Below, in pieces: positions 6,945 to 13,599 of a DNA stretch of 15,058 nucleotides. Origin of the DNA: Candidatus Moraniibacteriota bacterium (GTDB lineage: Bacteria > Patescibacteriota > Minisyncoccia > Moranbacterales > UBA9337); the NCBI GenBank assembly GCA_003510795.1, contig DOKP01000010.1, positions 242 to 15,299 of the forward strand, given 5' to 3'. A program made the translations under genes and the position numbers. How positions within the stretch are numbered: the stretch's first letter is position 1; every line of letters starts with the position of its first letter. The notes under the pieces were generated by a model. The model was not told the origin of the DNA. It saw only the letters and a program-made list of their open reading frames with translations, and did not search any database.

Positions 6945-7691
6945 TTATATCTTTGGCGATGTTAATTTCCACATCATTTCAAATATCTGGCGCACCATTT
7001 TAGCTGTGCGTTCATTTTCGATAATTACAGCTTGGGGCGAATCTTTAGTTAAGTCAATAATGCGGACAAAGCTTCCCAATACATCCAAGGATGTCTCGGC
7101 TGAATATTCTTCCCAGGGTAATTCTCGCATCTCGCGATTATACTCTTTATCATTTTTTCGATAATCTGCAAGTGTTTCGTGAGTAGGCACGAAGCCGCGC
7201 ACAGAGATATTATTTTTTTTCAAATCCTCCGTCCATTGCCAAGTTATGTCAATCATTTTTTGATCTAGATTTTCTACGGAAGCATAAAATCCAATTAGTT
7301 CTTTGCCAGCATTTTCTTTCATTTTGTGCCAGTTGGCTTGCTTGAAACCATCGAGCCCTTCGTAATAAATAGTTTGTACCTTATTTTTACCGTGCATGGA
7401 TGACATTAATTCGGGCAAGAAACTAGTGGCTAAATTAACTCGGCCTTGAGCGATAGAGAAAAAGTCTTCTGGAGATTTGGCGACAAACATTTGTTTTTTT
7501 ACTCCCGGCAACTTTAAAACTAACTCTTTTTTCATTAAATCATCCAATAGCACATAGGTAGTGGGTTTTTTAACTCCCGCTTTTTGAGCAACTTTATAGG
7601 CTGAAGCTTGCCCCAGTTCCAAAAGAGCCAAATACACCTTAGCCTCTTTTTCACTTAGACCCAAATTTTCTAAAGCTTCTATTTTGTTCAT
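6945..7691 (-). CDS. TrmB-family transcriptional regulator
   Basis: 248 aa from the chosen start. The N-terminal winged helix of about 70 residues reads LGLSEKEAKVYLALLELG, then YKVAQKAGVKKPTTYVLLDDL (recognition helix) and a wing KKELVLKL...KKQMFVAKSPEDF, as in TrmB-like regulators. The C-terminal domain (about 100-248) resembles the effector-binding part, with a YYEGLDGFKQ segment typical of this family; the ligand is unknown. An ATG six codons upstream (7709) precedes the predicted -10, so it cannot be on the main transcript. The first ATG downstream (7691, MNKIEALENLG) fits both the family start and the promoter. It is the first gene of a two-gene leftward operon and divergent from the small-gene unit at 7.8 kb, which it may control. 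Confidence 0.85.
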   Translation of the reverse strand: MNKIEALENLGLSEKEAKVYLALLELGQASAYKVAQKAGVKKPTTYVLLDDLMKKELVLKLPGVKKQMFVAKSPEDFFSIAQGRVNLATSFLPELMSSMHGKNKVQTIYYEGLDGFKQANWHKMKENAGKELIGFYASVENLDQKMIDITWQWTEDLKKNNISVRGFVPTHETLADYRKNDKEYNREMRELPWEEYSAETSLDVLGSFVRIIDLTKDSPQAVIIENERTAKMVRQIFEMMWKLTSPKI

Positions 7692-7699
7692 ATAAAAGT

Positions 7700-7728
7700 A
7701 GTTTAGCATATAATTATAAAAAGGTCAA
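7700..7728 (-). promoter_or_regulatory. promoter of the TrmB operon (near-leaderless)
   Basis: On the minus strand, TTGACC (7728-7723), a 17-nt spacer ending TGC, and TAAACT (7705-7700). The expected start of transcription falls within a few bases of ATG 7691, giving a leaderless or almost leaderless mRNA and excluding the upstream ATG at 7709. Confidence 0.6.
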
Positions 7729-7777
7729 TAATATTGATGATTATTTAATATATTATAATAAAACCCTTTATTTAAAG

Positions 7778-7788
7778 CACAAATTGTG
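7778..7788. promoter_or_regulatory. possible operator between divergent promoters
   Basis: CACAA-A-TTGTG is an exact palindrome, and flanking TTAAA (7772-7776) and TTTAA extend the symmetry with a small offset. It lies between the leftward TrmB promoter and the rightward promoter at 7819, where an autoregulating TrmB-like protein could act on both. Confidence 0.35.
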
Positions 7789-7818
7789 TATTTTAAGTCC
7801 AAATACTAGACACATTAA

Positions 7819-7847
7819 TTGACCTATTGCCAAAAAAGTGCTATGAT
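7819..7847 (+). promoter_or_regulatory. strong promoter of the small-gene unit
   Basis: TTGACC at 7819-7824, an exact 17-nt spacer ending TGC, and TATGAT at 7842-7847, an extended -10 type. Transcription would begin near 7853-7856, at the foot of a hairpin. Confidence 0.75.
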
Positions 7848-7852
7848 ATGCT

Positions 7853-7889
7853 GTTACGATGAAGTTCGGTTAAATAACTAAATCGTAAC
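7853..7889 (+). promoter_or_regulatory. 5'-end hairpin of the small-gene leader
   Basis: GTTACGAT (7853-7860) pairs perfectly with ATCGTAAC (7882-7889); inside, AGTT (7863-7866) can pair with AACT (7876-7879). It starts where transcription should start, so it may protect the 5' end of the mRNA or be part of a regulatory leader. No known riboswitch is recognised in the roughly 200-nt leader to 8050. Confidence 0.55.
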
Positions 7890-7892
7890 AAT

Positions 7893-7921
7893 AATCCAGT
7901 CATACGACCGGACAAGAGTTC
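7893..7921 (+). repeat. 29-nt hairpin element, copy 1
   Basis: Reads AATCCAGTCATACGAC then CGGACAAGAGTTC. It is identical, except for one base, to the minus-strand sequence at 14145-14173. The core CCAGTC-ATAC-GACYGG forms a 6-bp hairpin (perfect in the other copy, one A-C mismatch here). Both copies sit in untranslated leaders ahead of small genes, followed by an A/T-rich TTTTAAAA-like stretch. Confidence 0.75.
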
Positions 7922-8050
7922 TTTTAAAATAATGCTCAAAAATAGTCGGGCACTTAGATAACCAACATAAAAGGCAGGAAGCTGGCCAATGTTCTATTGC
8001 GGAGCATGAAAAAGCTGATGGTTTTTGAGGGAGATATGGGGAGAAATGAT

Positions 8051-8428
8051 ATGAAAAAGTTAGCAATCTTTGGTTCAGAATCGGGTTATAGCTCTGAAAA
8101 ATTCGTATTCGTATCAATTGAAGATGTAAATTTTAGGATTCGTTTTTGCAAAAGAGACGATTCCTCTGACTATTGGGAGGAGGAGGTCACTTTCGAAACG
8201 CTTCAAAAACGGACAGAGCACACTGTCGAGGTCCTTGACAGTGATGTTTCCACAATACTGGAAGTCCTGGGTATTTTGGGACGTCCCGCAAATCTTATAT
8301 TAGAAGAAATTCCAACATTCATCGCTGAGTCTGGTCGTGAGTGTTTTGGAAAATTCTTTTATAAGATTAGTGCTGGTGGCTGGGATCCGTGTAAGGAGGA
8401 GATGAGGATATCGTTTACTCGTATCTGA
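8051..8428 (+). CDS. hypothetical small protein, 125 aa (first gene of the unit)
   Basis: The start is ATG 8051 (MKKLAIFGSESG) because GGGGAG stands 7 nt before it, the best SD among several in-frame starts (TTG 7997, ATG 8006, ATG 8036). ATG 8006 gives MKKLMVFEGDMG and would be coupled to a 6-codon leader ORF. The protein is acidic, soluble and alpha/beta in appearance (KFVFVSIEDVNFRIRF, then TVEVLDSDVSTILEVLGILG), with no catalytic motif I recognise. Codon use is richer in G+C (CTG, GTC, TCC) than in gyrA or yebC, which hints at acquisition. It is the first of three small rightward genes between one promoter and one terminator. Function unknown. Confidence 0.65.
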   Translation: MKKLAIFGSESGYSSEKFVFVSIEDVNFRIRFCKRDDSSDYWEEEVTFETLQKRTEHTVEVLDSDVSTILEVLGILGRPANLILEEIPTFIAESGRECFGKFFYKISAGGWDPCKEEMRISFTRI

Positions 8429-8438
8429 ATCATTTCGG

Positions 8439-8547
8439 CGCTGAGTCATCAGCGTGACAACAGAAGTGGAGCCAATGAAGTAATCTTTGTCGTTCCACAA
8501 ATGACTTGTTTATTCTCGAGTTTCGGAAGTTCTCTTAAAAAACTTCC
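8439..8547 (+). promoter_or_regulatory. structured 205-nt gap between small genes 1 and 2
   Basis: Two clean hairpins: CGCTGA-GTCA-TCAGCG at 8439-8454, and GGAAGTT (8525-8531) with AACTTCC (8541-8547) around a 9-nt loop. Neither is followed by a U-tract, so they look like leader or processing structures. Near 8596 GTTCTTTAAAAAAA matches the sequence ahead of the frameshifted cassette gene at 14.5 kb. Confidence 0.5.
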
Positions 8548-8633
8548 CTTGTATCAAGTTCATCAGCTTTATTGGTGGATTTGAAGCAGAGCTGTTCTTT
8601 AAAAAAAATCAAAAATATTCACAGGAGATTACC

Positions 8634-8870
8634 ATGAAAAAGACTTCCATTAGTTTAAGAGGCATAGTAAAGAAGATAGATGGAGTAGTCGCCGTAATTC
8701 AGTGTAAAAGCACTATTGCAAAAATGGATTTAAACATTGAGTTTGGACCAAGAATAAAAGAGGGTGATTTTATTCAATTTGAAGATGGTGACTTTTTTAT
8801 TATTGATGGGGAAGTTTATTCTTTTCCTGTAGATGGAATATGGATTAATAACATATTTCACAATAATTGA
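8634..8870 (+). CDS. hypothetical small protein, 78 aa, small beta-barrel look
   Basis: ATG 8634 follows the strong SD AGGAG at 7-nt spacing (CAGGAGATTACCATG). The protein is almost all beta-prone: ISLRGIVKKIDGVVAVIQCK, then a KEGDFIQFEDGDFFIIDGE segment (about 42-60). This GIVxxIDGxxAVI...EGDFIxFEDG pattern resembles small SH3/OB-like barrel proteins such as DUF3006, in which a short strand-turn-strand protein carries an EGDV motif; the resemblance is by eye only. It is the middle gene of the three-gene unit, 21 nt before the next gene. Function unknown. Confidence 0.65.
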   Translation: MKKTSISLRGIVKKIDGVVAVIQCKSTIAKMDLNIEFGPRIKEGDFIQFEDGDFFIIDGEVYSFPVDGIWINNIFHNN

Positions 8871-8891
8871 AAAATATTATGGGGGATTATT

Positions 8892-9302
8892 ATGTTGAAA
8901 ATTCTGGCTGATATAATTTTGTGGGGTTGGATAGCGACTATGGTCACTGGTGTATTAGTTGGCGCAAATCATTTTTCCGAAGAAAAAATGGAAAGTCGGC
9001 GAAGATCATCCGAGATAAAAAAGATTTTTTCGCAAGAATCTTTTGGTGTAAGTGTCAAAGGTTGCGTATCTTCCTATGAGAAAGCAACTTCAATTGTGTT
9101 TTTAAACAACAATGGATTTTCTATCGTTTTTCAGGAAATTTCATATGGGATGAGGGGTGCAGAACAATTGTCCAATACTTGGACACTTTCCTCTTCCGAA
9201 CGCAAGGAAGTAGAAATTGAAAAGAATAACATCATTAAGATCTATGCTTCCAGGCAAGATGCACAACCTATTAGTATTTTACACATGAATTGTCCCAAAT
9301 AA
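8892..9302 (+). CDS. hypothetical membrane-anchored protein, 136 aa
   Basis: ATG 8892 follows GGGGGA with 5-nt spacing. The first 25 residues form one hydrophobic segment (LADIILWGWIATMVTGVLVG) that could be a membrane anchor or an uncleaved signal; a basic run ESRRRSSEIKK follows, and the remaining 90 residues are a beta-rich soluble domain (SIVFLNNNGFSIVFQEISYG; EVEIEKNNIIKIYAS). Two cysteines (about 58 and 134) could pair if the domain is outside. No family is recognised. It is the last gene of the unit, followed within about 20 nt by the terminator. Confidence 0.6.
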   Translation: MLKILADIILWGWIATMVTGVLVGANHFSEEKMESRRRSSEIKKIFSQESFGVSVKGCVSSYEKATSIVFLNNNGFSIVFQEISYGMRGAEQLSNTWTLSSSERKEVEIEKNNIIKIYASRQDAQPISILHMNCPK

Positions 9303-9320
9303 GATTGTCTTGAATTATTT

Positions 9321-9362
9321 AAACCTGTAGGCTATAATTTTATATTCTACAGGTTTTTTTTT
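9321..9362 (+). terminator. Rho-independent terminator of the small-gene unit
   Basis: AAACCTGTAG (9321-9330) pairs perfectly with CTACAGGTTT (9347-9356), followed by a T-run to 9362. Confidence 0.9.
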
Positions 9363-9387
9363 CGAATAATAACCTGTGATGATAACC

Positions 9388-9416
9388 TTGAATTTTTAAT
9401 TTTCCAGTGCTAGAAT
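9388..9416 (+). promoter_or_regulatory. promoter of yebC
   Basis: TTGAAT (9388-9393), a 17-nt spacer ending TGC, and TAGAAT (9411-9416). It has the same extended -10 layout as three other promoters here and lies about 70 nt before the yebC ATG. Confidence 0.65.
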
Positions 9417-9484
9417 CAGAAAGAAAGGTTTTTGATATAAAAAATACTTAAAACCTACCACCTAATAACTAAAAAGCTAATAAT

Positions 9485-10225
9485 ATGTCAGGACATAGCA
9501 AATGGTCAAGTATTAAACACAAAAAAGGAATTAATGATGCTAAAAGAGCTAATGTTTTTACCAAAATTGCCAGGATGATTGCTATTGGGGCGCGCGAAGG
9601 CGGGGGAGATTTAGCAGTTAATTTTAAATTGAAAATGCTCGTTGATAAAGCCCGAAGCGTGAATATGCCCAAAGATAACATTGAGCGAGCCATTAAAAGA
9701 GGGACAGGAGAGCTAAAGGACGGCGCCATAATAGAAGAAGTGATTTATGAAGCCTACCTACCTATCCGGCAGGCAGGTGGCCCAGACAAGATTGGTATGC
9801 TAATTAAAGTGGCGACGGATAATAAAAACAGAACTTTCGGAGAAGTGCGTAATATTTTAACTAAAAATGGGGGAAAAATAGTAACAGCTGGAGCAATTAG
9901 CTATATGTTTAATCAGGTGGGAGAAATCGAGATAAGTGTCAAAAAAGCTGATAAAGAAGATGTAGAAATGAAACTTATCGAAAGTGGGGCGGAGGATTTT
10001 AGCATTGAAGACAACACGGCTTGGGTTTATACAAAGTTAAGTGAATTAAAAATAGTTAAAGAAAATTTAGAAAGAGAAAATTTCCAAATAGTAAACGCTC
10101 AGCCAACATATGTGGCGACGCAAAAAAAAGAAATTACCGAAGCGGAGCGAGAAAAATATGAAAATCTACTAGAAAAACTGGATGAAAATGATGATGTGGT
10201 GGAGATTTATGATGATTTGGAATAA
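9485..10225 (+). CDS. yebC: YebC/PmpR-family protein
   Basis: 246 aa, the normal family length. The signature start MSGHSKWSSIKHKKGINDAKR and VNMPKDNIERAIKRG (about 59-73) are plain, followed by TDNKNRTFGEVRNILTKNGG and the C-terminal acidic domain ending DDVVEIYDDLE. YebC proteins are cytoplasmic; members have been described as DNA-binding regulators and, more recently, as factors that relieve ribosome stalling at proline-rich stretches. Which applies here is not shown. The conserved EAYGP segment is split: residues 92-98 (LPIRQAG) are encoded by a palindromic insertion of exactly 21 nt. The start ATG 9485 has no SD. It stands alone between the small-gene terminator and a gene-free stretch. 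Confidence 0.95.
   Translation: MSGHSKWSSIKHKKGINDAKRANVFTKIARMIAIGAREGGGDLAVNFKLKMLVDKARSVNMPKDNIERAIKRGTGELKDGAIIEEVIYEAYLPIRQAGGPDKIGMLIKVATDNKNRTFGEVRNILTKNGGKIVTAGAISYMFNQVGEIEISVKKADKEDVEMKLIESGAEDFSIEDNTAWVYTKLSELKIVKENLERENFQIVNAQPTYVATQKKEITEAEREKYENLLEKLDENDDVVEIYDDLE
9758..9778 (+). repeat. in-frame palindromic insertion inside yebC
   Basis: 21 nt (CTACCTATCC followed by GGCAGGCAGGT). Removing them joins GAAGCCTAC to GGCCCAGAC and restores E-A-Y-G-P-D, the form expected for YebC. The arms CCTACC/GGCAGG are imperfectly self-complementary and belong to the same word family as 2342-2363. Confidence 0.75.
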
Positions 10226-10263
10226 AATTTTTCATAAAACCACCCAAGTGCAATTTTTTTTAT

Positions 10264-10287
10264 TAACTTTTTGGCAGCAAAAAGTTA
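10264..10287. terminator. perfect hairpin downstream of yebC
   Basis: TAACTTTTTG (10264-10273), loop GCAG, CAAAAAGTTA (10278-10287): ten perfect pairs. A T-run precedes it rather than follows it, so it is not a textbook terminator for yebC, but no other terminator is visible before the next gene. Confidence 0.45.
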
Positions 10288-10365
10288 CAAAAACCCTAAA
10301 AAGCACAAGGCCTCAGGGCACAGCTGCCAGACATACTCCTAAAATATTCACACAATTTTTATGAG

Positions 10366-10444
10366 ATCCCCGATAAGTAAATTTCTAAAGCTCATTTCTT
10401 CGCTAAGAAATTTTACTTTCGAGGATGACACCGTTGGGGTGTCA
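10366..10444. repeat. double-palindrome intergenic element
   Basis: A 21-nt arm from 10366 (begins ATCCCCGATAAGTAAA) pairs with 10406-10426 (ends TTTCGAGGAT), with two small bulges and one mismatch. The last T begins a second stem, TGACACC-GTTGG-GGTGTCA (10426-10444). The GAGGATGACA word is familiar from interspersed repeats in several bacterial genomes. It fills the middle of the gene-free stretch 10226-10642; nothing coding is convincing there. Confidence 0.5.
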
Positions 10445-10581
10445 GTTTCTTAACGCTCTTTTCGAGTTGATTTATTTTATTTTAGTCATAAAGTGTGGGG
10501 CTGTATATGATGTGTGTTTGAAGATGCTTTCCTTTTGATTATTTCGAATTTTAGTTAAAAATAACTATAAATGGAAGAAAC

Positions 10582-10610
10582 TTGACAAAAAGCTTAAAAT
10601 TGTATAAAAT
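10582..10610 (+). promoter_or_regulatory. promoter of the AbiE-type pair, with direct repeats
   Basis: TTGACA (10582-10587) and TAAAAT (10605-10610) with a 17-nt spacer. TTGTATA occurs twice over and after the -10 (about 10600-10606 and 10611-10617), one helical turn apart. That is a possible binding site for the AbiEi-like first gene product, whose relatives autorepress. Confidence 0.65.
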
Positions 10611-10642
10611 TTGTATAGAAAGTAACAATAATTGATTACCTT

Positions 10643-11419
10643 ATGGGCAAAATTAGTACAATATTATCAAAAAAAGAGGCTGATTTAATCGAAAAACTCA
10701 TTGCTAGACATGGGTTATTTGTTGATTCTCGGCAAATTTATGAGCAATTAAATGCTGAAATGACTGTTCAAGAAATGAAAAATGCTATCGGTAAATTAGT
10801 AAAAAGAGGTTGGCTAGTTAGATTGAAGAGGGGCTCTTATTATATAACAACCTTGGAGTCCAGGGGTATTGCAAATATTTCAGTTTATATAATTGCTCAA
10901 GCTTTAGTGAACAATGCTTATGTTTCTTTTGAAACAGCTTTGCAGTACCATGGAATTTTTGATCAGCTCCTAACTACTGCAACTTCGTTGTCGTTAAGCA
11001 AGCACTCAATAAAAGAGTTGCAAGGCATTAAATATGAGTTTATTAAAACAAATCAGGACAATTTTTATGGTTGGGAGGAGATTCAGACAGAAGGAAGAAC
11101 TATTAAAGTTGCAACCCTTGAAAAAGCTGTGCTGGATATGATTGGTATAAGAAAAACTGCATATGCCATGGATTTGGTTTTGGAAAAATTGAGAGATTAT
11201 AAAGACAGTTTTAATTTTGAAAAACTTTTTGAATTTAGTAAAAAACAAACCATAACTTCAAAAAGAATTTTAGGGTTTTTGCTGGATAGGGCTGGTCTTG
11301 ATTCTGAAAAGATATACGTGCAGATAAAAGACAATAAAGGAAGTAGCCATATGACAGCGGACAGCAAAAAATTATATGATGCAAAATGGAGACTTTATTA
11401 TCATAATATCTTTGAATAA
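10643..11419 (+). CDS. AbiEi-like antitoxin / transcriptional repressor
   Basis: 258 aa. The N-terminal winged helix (about 12-70) reads EADLIEKLIARHGLFVDSRQIYEQL then MKNAIGKLVKRGWLVRLKRGSYYI, the arrangement of AbiEi antitoxins. The rest resembles the AbiEi C-terminal region, with NAYVSFETALQYHGI (about 91-105), a LSLSKHSIKELQGIKYEF beta region and TLEKAVLDMIG (about 154-164). In known AbiE systems this protein represses its own operon and neutralises AbiEii without stable contact (type IV). It starts at ATG 10643 without an SD, about 25-30 nt after the expected transcription start, and ends 5 nt before its partner. Identification rests on fold, pairing and order. Confidence 0.8.
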   Translation: MGKISTILSKKEADLIEKLIARHGLFVDSRQIYEQLNAEMTVQEMKNAIGKLVKRGWLVRLKRGSYYITTLESRGIANISVYIIAQALVNNAYVSFETALQYHGIFDQLLTTATSLSLSKHSIKELQGIKYEFIKTNQDNFYGWEEIQTEGRTIKVATLEKAVLDMIGIRKTAYAMDLVLEKLRDYKDSFNFEKLFEFSKKQTITSKRILGFLLDRAGLDSEKIYVQIKDNKGSSHMTADSKKLYDAKWRLYYHNIFE

Positions 11420-11424
11420 AAAAT

Positions 11425-12216
11425 ATGGCAAATCAAATATCTCTAACGAGAAGGGAATTAGAAGTAATCAATAGGCAGAATTTAAATTATCCTTTGGCTG
11501 TTGCAGAAAAAGATTATTTATTGGCCTTGGTGTCAAAAATTGTGTATGAATCTCCTCTGAGAAATAAGTTATTGTTTAAGGGCGGCACTGCGTTGCATCA
11601 TTGTTATCTTAATCAGATGAGATTTTCTGAGGATTTGGATTTTACATCGCTTGATAAAAATATAACACTTGATGAAGTAAAAAGGATATTTGAGCCTTAT
11701 GATTTTTTGGAAATTAGAAAAGAATACACTTCGAATGCAACAATAAAATTGGAACGATTAACATATAACGGACCGTTGGGACAAGCAAATTCTTTGAAAC
11801 TGGAAATTGATTTTATCCAAAATGTTGTTTTGCCAGCCAAGGAATTGGAATACAAAAATGTTTGGAAAGTCGATACGAAAGTGAGTGTCATGGATATCAG
11901 AGAAATTTGCGCCGAGAAAATAAGAGCTTCAAGCGAAAGAGTTAGATACCGTGATTTTTATGATCTGTTTCAAATAATAAAAAACTACAAACTAGATCTT
12001 GGTGAGATTATAGGACTAATAAAACAAAAAGAAGTACGCAAACAACTTAGTCAGCAATCAATTTTAAAAAATTGGGAAAATGCAAAATTGGAAAAGGTAA
12101 ATGATTCGCAAAGAATTTATTATTCTGAAGAAGTGGATGATTTTGAGATGGAAGAAATGTTGAAAATTCTGGATATTGGAGTTATCGAACTATCTCAAAT
12201 TGTGTTTAAAAAATAA
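11425..12216 (+). CDS. AbiEii-like nucleotidyltransferase toxin
   Basis: 263 aa. DNA polymerase beta-type nucleotidyltransferase of the AbiEii/MenT group: LLFKGGTALHHCY (49-61), RFSEDLDFT (66-74, metal ligands D70 and D72), a probable third acid in LKLEIDF (D129), and the downstream AEKIRASSERVRYRDFYDL (163-181) with the K, R and RDFYD residues of this family. Relatives arrest growth by adding nucleotides to tRNA ends or by binding GTP, and can give phage resistance; the substrate here is unknown. All key residues are present, so it looks active. It follows the antitoxin by 5 nt with no SD. Confidence 0.88.
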   Translation: MANQISLTRRELEVINRQNLNYPLAVAEKDYLLALVSKIVYESPLRNKLLFKGGTALHHCYLNQMRFSEDLDFTSLDKNITLDEVKRIFEPYDFLEIRKEYTSNATIKLERLTYNGPLGQANSLKLEIDFIQNVVLPAKELEYKNVWKVDTKVSVMDIREICAEKIRASSERVRYRDFYDLFQIIKNYKLDLGEIIGLIKQKEVRKQLSQQSILKNWENAKLEKVNDSQRIYYSEEVDDFEMEEMLKILDIGVIELSQIVFKK

Positions 12217-12275
12217 TATATAACACCAAATTAACTAAATCTGATATAACAATATAGGAAATATGAAGTTAGGTA

Positions 12276-12315
12276 TTTGGACAAAACTGTTATAGCATTG
12301 ACAGAATTGTCCAAA
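12276..12315. terminator. hairpin between convergent AbiEii and ATPase genes
   Basis: TTTGGACAA (12276-12284) pairs with TTGTCCAAA (12307-12315). Inside, after a symmetrical AA/AA internal loop, CTGT pairs with ACAG around a 10-nt loop. Its position between two converging genes suggests a bidirectional terminator, though neither side has a strong U-tract. Confidence 0.5.
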
Positions 12316-12351
12316 AATATGTAACGGTGCTTAGTTAGAGAATAAAACGCA

Positions 12352-13560
12352 TTATAATTCCCAAGCATCTAAAATTTTTATGTCATTAACGGCATTATTT
12401 TTTTTATTTAAGGTTACTACGGAAAAATCTATCTTAGGATAATTTTCCTGAAAAATTTTATAATTTTTTACCCTTAATCTTTCCGAATCGACCTTGACCT
12501 CCAGGGCATTTTTTTCATCCACTATAAAATCAATTTCATGTTTTCCAATAGTGCGCCAAAATTTAATCTCATCCCCTTCGAATTTATCAGATAATTGTCT
12601 AAAAACAATATTCTCTAGTAAAATCCCCTTATCTCCTCGTTGCTCAAAACCGCCAAAATCATTCATAAAAAAATTCCTCAATCCCAGATCTGCGAAGTAT
12701 ACTTTTGGCATGCGTGTTAATTCTTTGCGCATATTTTTGTAAAAAGGTCTTATTAATACAATGTGAAAAGATTTTTGCATAACATACAGAAAATTATCAA
12801 TGGTTGTTTTTGATACGCCGAGCGTTTTAGCTAATTCTGAAGCATTTAATAAATTACCTGCTTGAGAGGCTAGTATTTTGAAAAGCTTATAAAAAGTTTC
12901 TTCTTGTTTTATATTAGCCTCATACACATCTTTTTTTATGTAGGAAAAAGCGATTTCTTGCAGAATTTCTTTTTTTTCACCCAAGACACTCAGCACCACC
13001 TTGGGATACCCGCCAAAAATAACATACTCGCCAAAATAGACTGAAATTTTTTCCTTATCAGTCAGGCTTAATTTTGAAAAATCCAGATGAGCCAATTTTT
13101 CCACTTGTTTAAATCTCAGAAATTCCCGGAAACTCAATGTTGTCACATGAAATATTTTTTTTCTGCCTGCCAAGGAATCTTTAAATTTCTTATCAATATA
13201 AAAAGCGGAGGATCCGGAAACAATCAATTTTATTTTTCCTTGATATTCATCAAAAATAAATTTCAAAAAATTTGAAGGATTCTTCAAATATTGAATTTCA
13301 TCAATGAAAACATAATTTTTCTGATTCAAATCAAGTGTAAATATTTTAAACAAGTTTCTCGGAGACTCATTTAACAAGCCCAAATATTCCATTTCCTCTA
13401 AGTTAAGAAAAAAAGTGTTCTTTTTTTGATTATCCAAGTCTTCCCGCAATTGTCTAAGGATAGTAGTTTTTCCAGCTTGTCTTGAGCCGACAATCAACAG
13501 AACTTCGTCCGTTTCTAGATATTTTTTAGCTTTAATTGTGATATCTCTAATTATACTCAT
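12352..13560 (-). CDS. AAA ATPase with DUF4143-type C-terminus
   Basis: 402 aa. Walker A GSRQAGKTT (25-33), Walker B YVFIDEIQYL (83-92, D87 E88) and the sensor strand IVSGSSAF (113-120) define the ATPase half. FREFLRF (about 144-150) and GGYPKVVL are typical of this ATPase family. A winged-helix-like stretch ASELAKTLGVSKTTIDNFL (about 242-260) follows. The C-terminal DUF4143-like domain has IDFIVD...ALEVKV (D344, E354, K356), resembling a PD-(D/E)xK nuclease core. Biological role is unknown; such ATPases are common in CPR bacteria and archaea and often mobile. The ATG at 13560 lacks an SD and is followed by an intact reading frame. It is transcribed toward the AbiE-type pair. Confidence 0.9.
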   Translation of the reverse strand: MSIIRDITIKAKKYLETDEVLLIVGSRQAGKTTILRQLREDLDNQKKNTFFLNLEEMEYLGLLNESPRNLFKIFTLDLNQKNYVFIDEIQYLKNPSNFLKFIFDEYQGKIKLIVSGSSAFYIDKKFKDSLAGRKKIFHVTTLSFREFLRFKQVEKLAHLDFSKLSLTDKEKISVYFGEYVIFGGYPKVVLSVLGEKKEILQEIAFSYIKKDVYEANIKQEETFYKLFKILASQAGNLLNASELAKTLGVSKTTIDNFLYVMQKSFHIVLIRPFYKNMRKELTRMPKVYFADLGLRNFFMNDFGGFEQRGDKGILLENIVFRQLSDKFEGDEIKFWRTIGKHEIDFIVDEKNALEVKVDSERLRVKNYKIFQENYPKIDFSVVTLNKKNNAVNDIKILDAWEL

Positions 13561-13599
13561 AATAGTTGATAAAATTAATAATTAATCACCCACAAATAC

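Noticed and set aside
7997..8050. TTG 7997 or ATG 8006 as start of the 125-aa gene
   Set aside because: GGAG lies only one base before ATG 8006 and TTG 7997 has no useful SD; ATG 8051 has GGGGAG at 7 nt.
10182..10364. Rightward ORF of 60 codons after yebC
   Set aside because: It overlaps the yebC end in another frame, has no SD, and its low-complexity start is a frame artefact.
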